A DNA stretch of 59,106 nucleotides from Bifidobacterium crudilactis (GTDB lineage Bacteria > Actinomycetota > Actinomycetes > Actinomycetales > Bifidobacteriaceae): the NCBI RefSeq assembly GCF_000738005.1, contig NZ_JHAL01000001.1:1-59106 (forward strand). Reading direction: 5' to 3'. Below are positions 36,694 to 46,342 of this stretch, in pieces. The translations under genes were made by a program, and so were the position numbers. Position 1 is the first letter of the stretch; the number at the start of each line of letters is the position of its first letter. The notes beneath the pieces are model-generated. The model saw only the letters and a list, made by a program, of their open reading frames with translations. It made no database searches and was not told the DNA's origin.

Positions 36694-36733
36694 CGGTGCG
36701 TGCCCCTGCGATATCGTCGCGGCATCACCCGTC
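36692..36733. terminator. Hairpin candidate between convergent genes
   Basis: TGCC-CCT-GCGA and TCGC-GGCA form nested stems around TATCG, flanked by GACGGTG and CACCCGTC. It spans the stop of the acyltransferase and the end of the Lrp gene. It is imperfect and lacks a T-run. Confidence 0.3.
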
Positions 36734-37189
36734 CACGCTGCTCTTGATGACGCGCATGGTGGGATATGACTCTATTCGTCGAACAGCAGGCAAAGGATAC
36801 ATTTTCTCCGTCTGGAAACGTTCGTATGCCGCGCTGTCCGCAACTTCGACCCTGATGAGGTAATCTACGGGGCCGAAAAGCCTGCGCACCTCGGTGGTCT
36901 CAGGATAGGATGCCACGACCGTTTCGAACTGCTCCACGATCTCCCTGCTCGTACCTACAATCTGGACCTCCATATACACGCAGAATGCCCTGCCTGCCAT
37001 GACGGGATCGACCATGACTCGATAACCGGTGATGACACCTTCGTTCTCAAGCCGTTTGATGCGTCTGAGGCATGGAGCCGGGGTGAGACCCACGCGTGCC
37101 GCGAGTTCCACATTGCTGATACGTCCGTCCACAAGCAATATATTGATTATTGCTCGATCTACACCATCTATAGCTATATTGCTGCTCAT
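36725..37189 (-). CDS. Lrp/AsnC-family regulator
   Basis: A 154-residue Lrp protein. The helix-turn-helix is NVELAARVGLTPAPCLRRIKRLE at about 26-48, followed by the RAM domain (GRAFCVYMEVQI, TTEVRRLFGPVDYLIRVEVADS). It is divergent from the PhzF gene across an 83-base gap with a clear promoter, so it probably controls that gene in response to an amino acid or related acid. Confidence 0.88.
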   Translation of the reverse strand: MSSNIAIDGVDRAIINILLVDGRISNVELAARVGLTPAPCLRRIKRLENEGVITGYRVMVDPVMAGRAFCVYMEVQIVGTSREIVEQFETVVASYPETTEVRRLFGPVDYLIRVEVADSAAYERFQTEKMYPLPAVRRIESYPTMRVIKSSVDG

Positions 37190-37217
37190 ACCTTCATATT
37201 AGAACCATAGAACACAA

Positions 37218-37245
37218 TTTTCATGCGCCTGATAAGCGATATAAT
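37218..37245 (+). promoter_or_regulatory. Promoter of the phzF-like gene (TTTTCA-16-TATAAT)
   Basis: A perfect -10, TATAAT (37240-37245), is preceded by TTTTCA (37218-37223) at 16 bases. It lies 34 bases before the ATG at 37279. The surrounding AT-rich stretch would suit Lrp binding from the divergent gene. Confidence 0.6.
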
Positions 37246-37278
37246 TGTTTTCATTCAGTCAATACGAAGGAAATGCCG

Positions 37279-38121
37279 ATGTCACGCACCGTTCCCTATG
37301 CCCAAGTAGATGTATTCTCGCCGCAACCTTATGGAGGCAATCCTCTCGCGGTCATTCTGGACGGTTCAGGGCTGTCCGACGAAGCGATGCAGAGTATCGC
37401 ACGCTGGACGAATCTGTCCGAAACGACCTTCGTCTCGTCTCCGCAGGATGCGAAGGCCGACTACGGTCTTCGCATCTTCACCCCGGGAGGCGAAGTGCCC
37501 TTCGCCGGACACCCCACCCTCGGCAGCGCACACGCATGGCTTGAGCACGGTGGCATGCCACATACACCCGGAACCCTTATACAGGAATGCCCCGCAGGAC
37601 TGGTTACGCTACGTCAACATGCAGGAAAGCTCTCATTCGCCGCACCCAAGATGATTCGGACAGGAGCCATTGAACACGACTATCTCGAATCCTTGACTGC
37701 CGACCTCGGCATTCCTGCCGATCGCGTCGTCTCCCACCAGTGGGTCGACAACGGCCCCGGATGGGCCGTCATCCGTGTCTCCTCCGCCCAGGAGGTTCTC
37801 GAGCTGCATCCGAACTTCACCCGCGCACCCAAAGCGATGGTCGGGGTCATCGGAGCTTATCCAAAGGGTTCGCCCTGCGCCTTCGAACTGCGTACATTCG
37901 CCCCGGGTGTAGGTGTGTTCGAAGATCCGGTCTGCGGATCGATGAACGCATCAGTGGCGCAGTGGCTGATCGGCTCGGGCGAGATGACGGGTCCATACGT
38001 CGTTTCCCAAGGAACATGCCTGCATAGAGCAGGCCGCATCGAAATAACGCCGGGAGACGACGGGACCGTATGGGTCGGGGGCCACACGGCGACCATGTTC
38101 GCCGGCAGCGCCGTCATCTAG
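37279..38121 (+). CDS. PhzF-family isomerase/epimerase-like protein
   Basis: A 280-residue protein of the PhzF family (diaminopimelate-epimerase fold). QVDVFSPQPYGGNPLAVIL, TNLSETTFV, FAGHPTLGSAH and GVFEDPVCGSMNASVAQWL are the family landmarks; the catalytic Glu is in NLSETTFV. Most members lack a known reaction, so the substrate is open. GAAGGAAATGCCG precedes the ATG at 37279. The ketopantoate-reductase-like gene follows 118 bases later in the same direction. Confidence 0.85.
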   Translation: MSRTVPYAQVDVFSPQPYGGNPLAVILDGSGLSDEAMQSIARWTNLSETTFVSSPQDAKADYGLRIFTPGGEVPFAGHPTLGSAHAWLEHGGMPHTPGTLIQECPAGLVTLRQHAGKLSFAAPKMIRTGAIEHDYLESLTADLGIPADRVVSHQWVDNGPGWAVIRVSSAQEVLELHPNFTRAPKAMVGVIGAYPKGSPCAFELRTFAPGVGVFEDPVCGSMNASVAQWLIGSGEMTGPYVVSQGTCLHRAGRIEITPGDDGTVWVGGHTATMFAGSAVI

Positions 38122-38239
38122 ATATTCGACAATCGACGCGGAGATTCGATTGATGCGTACGTACAGAGCCGTAAACACCAGGCAATACCCGGGTGCAACG
38201 GTCCGACGATTACCCGACACCGTCGAAAGGCAAGGAACC

Positions 38240-39142
38240 ATGACTCAGAACAACACTGAAGATACCGTCGCGCTTATCGGCGCGGGTGCCATCGGACTGT
38301 CCATCGCATCCGCATATACCCGCAAAGGAGCACACGTCGTGGTATGTGGCGGACACACGCCAATCGAGCGGATAAGCGTCACGGAGGGAGAACAAAGCCA
38401 ATCTTGGCCAGTGACCCACACCGACGACCCATCGGCAATCGCCGGCGTCAAAACGGTAATTCTTGCCGTCAAAGCTCATCAGACGGAGTCCGCAGCTTCC
38501 TGGATCACAGCCGCAGCGAGTCCGTCCACAACGATTCTCGTCGCGCAGAATGGTATCGAACATGCCCGTCGGGTGTCGCCCTACTCAGGGGAAAGTCATA
38601 TCGTACCGGCCATCGTCTATTTGAACGTCGAACGTACCGAACCCGGTCACGCACTGCTGCGCAGGGCAGGAGATCACGACCTATCACTTCCCGACACCCC
38701 GGCGGCCCGACGCATGGCCGATGAACTCATCGCAGGAGGCATGCGCATGCGTCTCGAAGACGATTTTCCCCGTACCGCATGGCTCAAGCTTCTGGTGAAC
38801 CTCACAGCCAACCCCCTGACCGCACTGACCGGACGTCGCGCAGAGGTGATTCGAGAGCCCGGAATCACCGAACTCGCCCGCCAGATTATGCGCGAAGCCC
38901 AGCAGGTGGCACAGGCGGAAGGCGTTCACCTGGAACCGTCGGATGTGGAGACCGAGCTCGATTGGCTGATGCACGTGCCCGCCGGCTCCACAAGCTCCAT
39001 GCGTCAGGACCGCCTGGCTGGCAAACCACTGGAATACGACGCTTTGACAGGAGCCGTCGTTCGCGCGGCGGAGCGTCACGGAATCGAAACCCCTGCGAAC
39101 CGTATGATTCTGGCACTGCTTGCAGCTATTCGGCCCGCATAA
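38240..39142 (+). CDS. Ketopantoate reductase-like protein (PanE/ApbA)
   Basis: A 300-residue protein beginning VALIGAGAIGLSIASAYTRKG (residues 9-29, GxGxxG NADPH site). AVKAHQTESA, AQNGIEH and the C-terminal RAWLKLLVNLTANPLTAL-like stretch (here TAWLKLLVNLTANPLTAL, with the catalytic Lys) are family landmarks, and STSSMRQDRLAGKPLEYDAL is the conserved end. GGCAAGGAACC precedes the ATG at 38240. It could be PanE for pantothenate synthesis or a paralog with another 2-oxo-acid; linkage to an Lrp gene and phzF points to a specialised role. Confidence 0.87.
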   Translation: MTQNNTEDTVALIGAGAIGLSIASAYTRKGAHVVVCGGHTPIERISVTEGEQSQSWPVTHTDDPSAIAGVKTVILAVKAHQTESAASWITAAASPSTTILVAQNGIEHARRVSPYSGESHIVPAIVYLNVERTEPGHALLRRAGDHDLSLPDTPAARRMADELIAGGMRMRLEDDFPRTAWLKLLVNLTANPLTALTGRRAEVIREPGITELARQIMREAQQVAQAEGVHLEPSDVETELDWLMHVPAGSTSSMRQDRLAGKPLEYDALTGAVVRAAERHGIETPANRMILALLAAIRPA

Positions 39143-39422
39143 GCCGGATGGAACACTAGTCAAGCGACATCCCCAGTCAGCCAGGGCCTTGCTCTAGGCC
39201 AGGTTCTCGCCACTTGCGGCATCTCGATGATTCGGCTCATCTTCCATCAGCGACGCACCCCTTGTCTTATGCACCCCGTCTTCACTCCCTGTCCAGGGAA
39301 AGCCAAAGAACTTGTAGATACCCGCCGCCGTCCCCTTGAGATGGAGTTACGCTCCCGGCTCGCATAAACCCAGTGACATATGCTTTGATGTTTTATGAGA
39401 GCTTGCGTATGACAGGGGGACG

Positions 39423-41108
39423 ATGCGTCGAATTCACGATGTTGGAAAGCACTCGAATGCCGCCGGGGAACAGGTTCCTCCACGCTTCTCCGTGTGGAGG
39501 ATAGCCGCTACGGTTCTGGCAATCGTGTCCGTTCTGCTGACTGCCGCGATAGCGCTGCCGCATCTGCTGCCCTCGCGCTCCCATCACCACGATGCAGCCT
39601 CTCGACATGAGAACCAACAGAACTTGAGTCCTTCGGCACTTCAGCACGCGGATGGCTATGCACCCGAGGGTGAAGTCCGGGTTCCAGGTCAGAGAGCCGA
39701 AGACCATGTGGTGAAAACACTCAAAGCGGGCGCATCGGAACGATACGTCTATTGGACCACAGGTACTGAACGGGCGACAACGCTCACCATTCCCGGAGCC
39801 CTGCGTGGTTCGGACAAAGGGAAGGACGTCACCATCGACATCACGCTCCGCCGCAAGGCCGCGATGGTGAACGGGACGCCGCATATCGGTGAAGACGGCG
39901 TCATAGACGCATCCTCTGCGGGACTCATCGGTGACGGCGAGACCAGCAACACCAAGAACTTCAACACCCTGCTCCAGCTGCTGCCCAGAGAGTCCACCAC
40001 CACACTGAGCTTCCCCGAAGGCCACTTCGCCTTTACCGGGGTGCTCAACATGGTCAGCAATCTGAACATCCTGGGAACGCCGGGAAAGACCTATGTGCAG
40101 ATGCCTGCCGGAACGGTCGGCGACATGGTCATCTGGTATCCGACGGGAGGGGCCAAGGCGTACGACGGCATACATGATGTGTCGTGGAAAAACATCACGT
40201 TCAGAGGAGATTACCGCGACCTCACCCCCACACAGACGATTTTCCAGTCCGTGATGCACGCCAGCAACATCTCTTTCGACAACTGCACCTTCGACATGAT
40301 TCAGCGCCCTTTCGGACACATACTGGATGTCGACGGCAGCACCGGAGTGACGGTTCGCAACAGCACGGTCATCGGATCACCCAACCGCGGGCAGACCTTC
40401 AAGGAGGCATTCCAGATGGATGTGGCCGCCTTGGGAGCCAGCGGCTATTACGACAAGGAAACCGTCTTCAACAATCTCTCGACCACTCATATGACCATCG
40501 AAAATAATCGTTTCCTGCCGTTGCGGTCCGAATCGGGTCGCCTTCTGCTGCCTGCCGCCGCGCCTTTCGGCACACACATGGCCTATGCGAAGACACCCGA
40601 GGATGAAAGCTACATCCGCTTCGGCACCTTCACCGGCAACTATGTCGAGAATGCCGCCGCCTTTGAGGGGGCGGGGACCGAGAACAGCGCCGTCATCCAT
40701 TTCGATGCAGCAGACGACATCACCATCAGCGACAACACCTTCGTATGGACCGGTGAAACGCCTCAGCCATCCTGGGCGGTGGCTTTCTACTCGCGCTCCC
40801 ACCGGATGGTCAAGCCAAAAGCCTGGCACGGCATCACCATCACCGGCAACACCTTCAAGAATTTCGCGCCACGTCGGGGAGCGTTCGTCCTCTACCAGGA
40901 ACCCGATAGCGTCACCGTACCGGGCCCTTCGGTTTCGCAGGTCACCGTTGCGCACAACAGTTTTGAAGGAACGCCACGGCACATCGGCCTGCTCTGGCAG
41001 CGCGAATACTTCCGACGTTTCATCGTCACCCACGACCAGCATATCCTCGGCCACGGCAACACCGTTGACGGAGACATTCATCTGGAAGACCGGACGGACG
41101 ACCAGTAA
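39423..41108 (+). CDS. Membrane-anchored right-handed beta-helix protein
   Basis: A 561-residue protein with a cytoplasmic N-terminus, one transmembrane anchor (about residues 26-50, IAATVLAIVSVLLTAAIALPHLL) and an extracellular part. From about residue 175 there are pectate-lyase-type coils, each with Asn ladders: ISFDNCTFDMI, VTVRNSTVIGS, MTIENNRFLPL, ITISDNTFVW, ITITGNTFKNF, VTVAHNSFEGT. This is a right-handed parallel beta-helix, typical of polysaccharide-binding or -cleaving proteins. No catalytic set can be assigned. AGGGGGACG precedes the start. It is not flanked by sugar genes. Confidence 0.78.
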   Translation: MRRIHDVGKHSNAAGEQVPPRFSVWRIAATVLAIVSVLLTAAIALPHLLPSRSHHHDAASRHENQQNLSPSALQHADGYAPEGEVRVPGQRAEDHVVKTLKAGASERYVYWTTGTERATTLTIPGALRGSDKGKDVTIDITLRRKAAMVNGTPHIGEDGVIDASSAGLIGDGETSNTKNFNTLLQLLPRESTTTLSFPEGHFAFTGVLNMVSNLNILGTPGKTYVQMPAGTVGDMVIWYPTGGAKAYDGIHDVSWKNITFRGDYRDLTPTQTIFQSVMHASNISFDNCTFDMIQRPFGHILDVDGSTGVTVRNSTVIGSPNRGQTFKEAFQMDVAALGASGYYDKETVFNNLSTTHMTIENNRFLPLRSESGRLLLPAAAPFGTHMAYAKTPEDESYIRFGTFTGNYVENAAAFEGAGTENSAVIHFDAADDITISDNTFVWTGETPQPSWAVAFYSRSHRMVKPKAWHGITITGNTFKNFAPRRGAFVLYQEPDSVTVPGPSVSQVTVAHNSFEGTPRHIGLLWQREYFRRFIVTHDQHILGHGNTVDGDIHLEDRTDDQ

Positions 41109-41122
41109 CCCGCTTCGGCGGG
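41109..41122. terminator. CCCGC-TTCG-GCGGG hairpin between convergent genes
   Basis: A perfect 5-base G+C stem capped by the very stable TTCG tetraloop begins one base after the beta-helix stop. Stable tetraloop hairpins are common at transcript ends. No T-run follows, so confidence is moderate. Confidence 0.45.
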
Positions 41123-41147
41123 CCGCCGGGGCAGATGAAATCAGCGG

Positions 41148-42611
41148 CTATCCCTCGTTCCGCGCGTGTTCGTCCCCGACAGATTGCTCGACCCGGGGCG
41201 CCTTCCCGCCTCTGTAAATCAGCAGACTCGGCATTGCGAGAGCCAGAACCACGACTCCGGCGATCACGGGATACCACGCGGTCGGGATGCCCGACTGCCC
41301 GGCAGCAGGGACGAAGGTCATCACGAAGGCGCAGATGCAGGCGACTATGCCCATACCCGCCATCACGTACAACGCCGGTGCACGATACCCGCTGTTGCCG
41401 GTCTTATGCAGCCGACGGAGATTGATGCTGGCGACGAACATCAGCATGTACATCATGACATACAAGGCCACAGCCATGCCGATCAGCAGCGAGAACACCA
41501 TGGAAACGCTCTTCGGGAACACCAGATACAGGCAAGCCAGAATCGTGACGATAACACCCATCAGCATAAGAATGCCGGATTGCGCGCCGTTCTTGTTCGT
41601 CTTCCTGAAATACTCGGGCAGACAGCCATCCTCCGCCGCGTTGTACAGACCTCGCGAGGGCCCGGAAATCCAACTGATGATGGAGGCGACGGCGCCGAAT
41701 ACGATGGCCAGGCCTACGACATTGCCCATGAATCCCAGATGGAAGGTGCTGAACATGGTCTGAAAGGCACGAACCGTACCGTCCGAGAGATTGACGTCCT
41801 TCGGCAGCACCATCGCCAGAATCAACGTCGGTACGATGAAAATCGCGAGCGCACTGACAAAGGCGATTGCGACCACATGCGTATATCGCTTGGGCTGTTC
41901 CATCTGCTGGGCATGAACGGCGTTGACTTCCATGCCGCCAAAAGCCAGAACATTCTGGACGACCAATGCGATGCCCGCGATATTGGTGAAGTTGGGGATG
42001 ACGGAGCTCTCGGTAAGCGTGCTCGATATATGCTGCCCGGTGGCAAGCCAGGCCGCCCCGAGTATCAGCAGCAGGCAGGCCGGGATGATGGTGCCGATCA
42101 ATCCGGCGCCGGAAGCGACCTTCGCGAAGAGGTTGCCTCCCTTGAGCGTGAGCCATATCGCCCACCAGAACACCACGACGATCACGATCATGACGTAGAT
42201 GCCGTAATCCGAAAGCTGGCTGAGTCCGAAGGCGGCGGCACCCGCAGCCGCGACGAAGGCGAGCTGCGCGGGGTACCACACCACGTTGTGTATCCATTGC
42301 ATCCACACTGCGATGAAGCCGAAACGCTTGCCCAGCCCCTCCTTGACCCATTCATAGACCCCGCCTTCATAGGTGGCGCCGAGTTCGGCGGATATCAGGG
42401 CCGTGGGCACGAAGAACATTATCGCGGGAATCAGATACAGGATGATCGACTGCCATCCGAGCACCGCCATGGCAGGGAGCCCCCGAAGACCAGCGATCGT
42501 GATGATCGTCATGATGGACATTTGCGATACCGTGATCAGTGTTTTCTGAGGTTTCACCAGTGTGGATCTTTCTGAACTAGGCTTCGGCCGCAGTGATATC
42601 CCCGTCACCAT
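41148..42611 (-). CDS. APC-family amino-acid antiporter, GadC-like
   Basis: A protein of about 487 residues with about twelve helices, in the APC glutamate:GABA antiporter group. The first helix TIITIAGLRGLPAMAVLG and the conserved GLYNAAEDGCLPEYFRKTNKNG loop are typical. No glutamate decarboxylase gene is adjacent, so acid-resistance exchange is not shown. The N-terminus is uncertain: candidate ATGs are 42650 and 42611 and a GTG further in, none with a good ribosome binding site. It is divergent from the MFS gene. Confidence 0.82.
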   Translation of the reverse strand: MVTGISLRPKPSSERSTLVKPQKTLITVSQMSIMTIITIAGLRGLPAMAVLGWQSIILYLIPAIMFFVPTALISAELGATYEGGVYEWVKEGLGKRFGFIAVWMQWIHNVVWYPAQLAFVAAAGAAAFGLSQLSDYGIYVMIVIVVVFWWAIWLTLKGGNLFAKVASGAGLIGTIIPACLLLILGAAWLATGQHISSTLTESSVIPNFTNIAGIALVVQNVLAFGGMEVNAVHAQQMEQPKRYTHVVAIAFVSALAIFIVPTLILAMVLPKDVNLSDGTVRAFQTMFSTFHLGFMGNVVGLAIVFGAVASIISWISGPSRGLYNAAEDGCLPEYFRKTNKNGAQSGILMLMGVIVTILACLYLVFPKSVSMVFSLLIGMAVALYVMMYMLMFVASINLRRLHKTGNSGYRAPALYVMAGMGIVACICAFVMTFVPAAGQSGIPTAWYPVIAGVVVLALAMPSLLIYRGGKAPRVEQSVGDEHARNEG

Positions 42612-42880
42612 GACCCTGACAAACCTTACTCCGATTTTGTTTTCGCTCATCTCCGCACCAGCATATGGACTCTCCGCCCGCATTCGAAGACCCCATGACG
42701 CCAGTGCCACACTGCTTCACTCTTCAAGATATTTGCCGCTCACCACGGGCTTTCAGCCTCATCCACAGCTATACTGCAAGGCATCAGAGGCAAGAGAAGA
42801 GGAGCGCACCCGCATCCTCGTTTCATGTGCCAGAGGACCCTGACGGCAACAGGGAGAATCCACAGGAGGTCAACGCCGGG

Positions 42881-44182
42881 ATGACGACGGTTAACGATCA
42901 ACAGGCAAAAGCGGAACAAACCGACTTTCTGCACCATCTTTTCGTTCCCGTGTACATGCCCGCCATCCTCTTTGCGACCGGCGAAGGCGCCCTGATACCA
43001 GTGGTCCCTCTGACGGCACGGGCCTTGGGAGCCGATCTCGCCACATCGGGAATCATCTCGGGTCTGCTGATGATCGGCGTGGTTCTCGGCGACATCCCCA
43101 GCGGCTTCGCCGTCTCGCGCTGGGGTGAGACCTTCGCCATGCGCGCAGCCGCAATCATCGCCATCATCTCTGCGATCGTGTGTTGGAAGGCACCGAATCT
43201 GCCTATTCTCGCGCTGGGCGTGCTGATGATAGGCATCGCCTCGGCCACATTCAATCTCGCACGTCACGCATTCCTCACCACTTGGACGCCACCGTGGTAC
43301 CGGGCGCGAGCTATGTCGCTTCTCGGCGGAACATCTCGCATCGGCTATTTCGTAGGCCCGTTCCTGGCCTCTCCGATCATCGCTCTTACCGGCGCGCAGA
43401 GCGTCTACTGGATTCATGTCGGGGCATGTATCGCCGTACTGATTGTCCTGCAGGTGATGCCCGACCCCGAAAAGGCCTTGGCCCGGAACCGTGCGAGCGC
43501 GGAAGCGCACCGAATACAGCTCTCGACGCCGCCATCAACGACAGCGACGAGTGCCGCGCCTGCTCCCGGTGCTTATGCCAGACCGTTGAAGCGCGCGCAC
43601 AGGCTGCCGATCATCACCTATTTCCCGATACTCATCAGGATGGGCAGCGCCGCCGGAATCCTCCAGATGATGCGCGCTTCACGGCAGGTAATCCTGCCCC
43701 TGTGGGGAGTGCAGCTGGGTATATCCTCACCGCATATAGCGCTGATTATGGGAATAGCCGGTGCCGTCGATCTGTCATTGTTCTACACATCAGGTCAGAT
43801 CATGGACCGTTTCGGGCGGCGCTGGGCCGCCGTGCCCGTACTGGTCGGAATCAGCATCGGCCATCTCGTCATGCCGTTGGCCACGGCCGAATGGGGTTAC
43901 ATCCTTGTCGCCATCATCATCTCCACGGCAAACGGTTTAGGCAGCGGCATCGTGATGACGCTGGGCTCGGACCTTGCCTCAAGGTACGCACCGGACCATA
44001 TGCCGGCATTCCTGGGCGGTTGGCGCACCTCCACGGATTCCGGCTCGGCCCTCGGTCCATTGGCCATTTCGGGAATGACGGCCATCGCAGGATTGTCATC
44101 GGCCGCTGTGCTGATGGGCTGCGGCGGATTGGTCGGCGCATACCTGATGTATCGCTATATTCCCCGACTCGTCGGGAAATGA
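42881..44182 (+). CDS. MFS transporter, probable drug exporter
   Basis: A 433-residue major-facilitator protein with about twelve helices. SGIISGLLMIGVVLGDIPSG and the motif-A loop SRWGETFAMRAAA are seen in the first half. A central loop (about 200-245) is rich in Ala/Ser/Pro and charge, and the second half carries GQIMDRFGRRWAAVPVLVG. AGGAGG lies 11 bases before the ATG at 42881. The cargo is unknown; this subgroup often exports antibiotics or other small molecules. Confidence 0.8.
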   Translation: MTTVNDQQAKAEQTDFLHHLFVPVYMPAILFATGEGALIPVVPLTARALGADLATSGIISGLLMIGVVLGDIPSGFAVSRWGETFAMRAAAIIAIISAIVCWKAPNLPILALGVLMIGIASATFNLARHAFLTTWTPPWYRARAMSLLGGTSRIGYFVGPFLASPIIALTGAQSVYWIHVGACIAVLIVLQVMPDPEKALARNRASAEAHRIQLSTPPSTTATSAAPAPGAYARPLKRAHRLPIITYFPILIRMGSAAGILQMMRASRQVILPLWGVQLGISSPHIALIMGIAGAVDLSLFYTSGQIMDRFGRRWAAVPVLVGISIGHLVMPLATAEWGYILVAIIISTANGLGSGIVMTLGSDLASRYAPDHMPAFLGGWRTSTDSGSALGPLAISGMTAIAGLSSAAVLMGCGGLVGAYLMYRYIPRLVGK

Positions 44183-44254
44183 GCGTGAAAACCGTTGCCT
44201 GGGTACGGCACAGCTTCCACACTCGCCCGATTTGCGCAGCATGAGAGTCCACGA

Positions 44255-46342
44255 TCACGAGGATGAGGTTGGCATCAGCTTTTCCGTGGCGGAGATCATG
44301 GCCTTGTACAACCCCTTGTCCTTCAGCCAGGCGATGGTGCGTGTGTAGTCATCCGTGATGCCGTAGAACACGCGGGTATTGTCCTGACTGCCCTTCTCGT
44401 CCATCTGGAAGGATATTCCGATCAGCACCCGCTTGTTCAGAGCGTTGCCGGTGTCGGAATCGTAGCTGAGGAGATTCGAGGAGACCTTGGTATTCGGCAG
44501 GGATTGGTAATCCTCGTCCAATAGCCTTGCAAGCGTGCGCGCGTCTGCGGCACCCAACGAGGTACTCGGCCCGTTCAGCTCTTCGGGATCTGCGACGTAC
44601 GTGCTGTTGCCATAGACATCCGAGACCTCCGAAGACCGGATATTGTCGTAGCCCAATGTCTGCAGACTGTTGGCTTTGCGATATCCCGCATCGTTCACCA
44701 GTCGACGATAGGCATCGCTTTGATTCAGATATTTCTGATACAAGTGGTAGCTGCGGTCCATGGAAGAACCCGTATGCATCCGGTAGTGGAACTCCACGCT
44801 GAGAACATCATCATCATTGAGGTAACAATTCGAACAGCCTGACGAGGAGGCAAATTGACTCGATACACCTGTACCGGTCTCGGCATTGCCGCCGGTGAAT
44901 AAGGAATCATATTTCGGATCGCGTGATCTGCTGATGATTTCCGCATGCAATGCTCTGGCATCGGCTATCGCCTGTGCATCGGTGAGTGTAATCGAATTCG
45001 CATTGGTGCCCGCATACGGCAGGGCCATCAGACCGATGTCCGGAATGGTGACCGAGGCGATGTCCTGCTGCGCGGGGACTCGACCTTCGTATCCGGTCAG
45101 GTCGAAGCTTGTCAAGGAGAAGAATACAGCTGCGATGACGACGAAGGCTGCAAAGCGTTTCAAGCTGGACAGCGTGAATATCCTAATCGTTCCGCACAGG
45201 GTCATGGAAGTGACGGCGAACACCACCGGAGCCCCGAGAACCACACCCAGAAAGAACAGACCGTGATTCGAGCGAACCGGGGCGTAGGTGGACGTCAGAG
45301 ATTCCAGCAGCATGCCGGCGAGACAGGCACCAACGAAGGTGGTAAGCACGGTCGCCACCATGGTAAATCCACCGAAGGTAATGTTGCTGCCCGCACATTC
45401 GGATTTGAGTCGCCGGTACAGCACCCCGGATGCCCATATCACGACAACGCTCACCAGAATGAATGCCGCAACCGTCCAGGGCGATACTCTGGCTCCGTGC
45501 ATCCATAAATCGATCAGCGGGTGCATCCAAGCGGCGTAACCGACGGAATCGTATGAGAAACCATAGAGGAACATGTCAAGAACACGGAAGGTCAGCACCG
45601 AGAGCGCAGGAACAATCCCGTTGAGCAGGGCCGACACCAACACCGCGACCCCGATATTGCCGGACAGTATGCTGGCCAGCACCGACAGAGCGTAGATGAA
45701 CAGCATGATGACGGACGTCACGATGAACCATCGCAGAAGATCTCCCATATCGGGATTCCGCTGCACCGGTTCCGAAGAACTCGATGCGCCGACAATGCCC
45801 ACCGATACTGCCGTGTTCACATACGAGTCCATCAAACCACCCTCGCGGTCCTGGGAGGCAAATCCCGAGAACCCCATACTCACAAAAGGCACCATCGCGA
45901 GCGAGAGAACGAATTGCGGTATGAACAGCAGGATGGCCCCCGATAGGACATTGCTGCGGAAAAGAGAATCTCTGGTCAGCGGCATCGCGTGAATGAAGGC
46001 GACTCGGCCTTTCGAATCCAGATACGAGAAGACCGCGACCGCTACGACCACTGGCGCAAGCACCTGATAAGCCAGAAAACCGAAGTTCTGGTCATTCAGC
46101 ATCGACTCGACGATATACGAGCGAGCGCGTTGCGTATCGCTGCTCAGCAAGGCCACCACAGGGCCCAATATCAGCAGAATCGCACTACCGACCAACGATA
46201 TCGGCCAATACCGCCTGAGCTGGTGCCGAATGATGGCCGAAGACACGACCGTGCCCGGCAGACCCGTGCGATCACGCTTGCCCATCCAAGGAAAGACGAT
46301 GCGCCTGCGCACTGTGGTCTCAGCGTATCCTGGTGTGTTCAT
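44255..46342 (-). CDS. ABC-2-type permease, YtrC/D-like
   Basis: A 695-residue permease. It has about five or six helices in the first half (LVGSAILLILGPVVALLS and on), further helices near residues 300-400, and a large extracellular C-terminal domain (about 430-695). It overlaps the ATPase stop by 23 bases (46320-46342), and its ribosome binding site GGGAGGCAAGGGCA lies within that gene. GntR, ATPase and permease together form a YtrA-type module, which in other Gram-positives answers cell-wall-active peptides and antibiotics. Confidence 0.8.
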   Translation of the reverse strand: MNTPGYAETTVRRRIVFPWMGKRDRTGLPGTVVSSAIIRHQLRRYWPISLVGSAILLILGPVVALLSSDTQRARSYIVESMLNDQNFGFLAYQVLAPVVVAVAVFSYLDSKGRVAFIHAMPLTRDSLFRSNVLSGAILLFIPQFVLSLAMVPFVSMGFSGFASQDREGGLMDSYVNTAVSVGIVGASSSSEPVQRNPDMGDLLRWFIVTSVIMLFIYALSVLASILSGNIGVAVLVSALLNGIVPALSVLTFRVLDMFLYGFSYDSVGYAAWMHPLIDLWMHGARVSPWTVAAFILVSVVVIWASGVLYRRLKSECAGSNITFGGFTMVATVLTTFVGACLAGMLLESLTSTYAPVRSNHGLFFLGVVLGAPVVFAVTSMTLCGTIRIFTLSSLKRFAAFVVIAAVFFSLTSFDLTGYEGRVPAQQDIASVTIPDIGLMALPYAGTNANSITLTDAQAIADARALHAEIISRSRDPKYDSLFTGGNAETGTGVSSQFASSSGCSNCYLNDDDVLSVEFHYRMHTGSSMDRSYHLYQKYLNQSDAYRRLVNDAGYRKANSLQTLGYDNIRSSEVSDVYGNSTYVADPEELNGPSTSLGAADARTLARLLDEDYQSLPNTKVSSNLLSYDSDTGNALNKRVLIGISFQMDEKGSQDNTRVFYGITDDYTRTIAWLKDKGLYKAMISATEKLMPTSSS

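Noticed and set aside
41166..42575. Long open frame antisense to the amino-acid antiporter
   Set aside because: It mirrors a clear transporter gene, is full of His/Arg/Gly-type shadow composition and has no homology or ribosome binding site.
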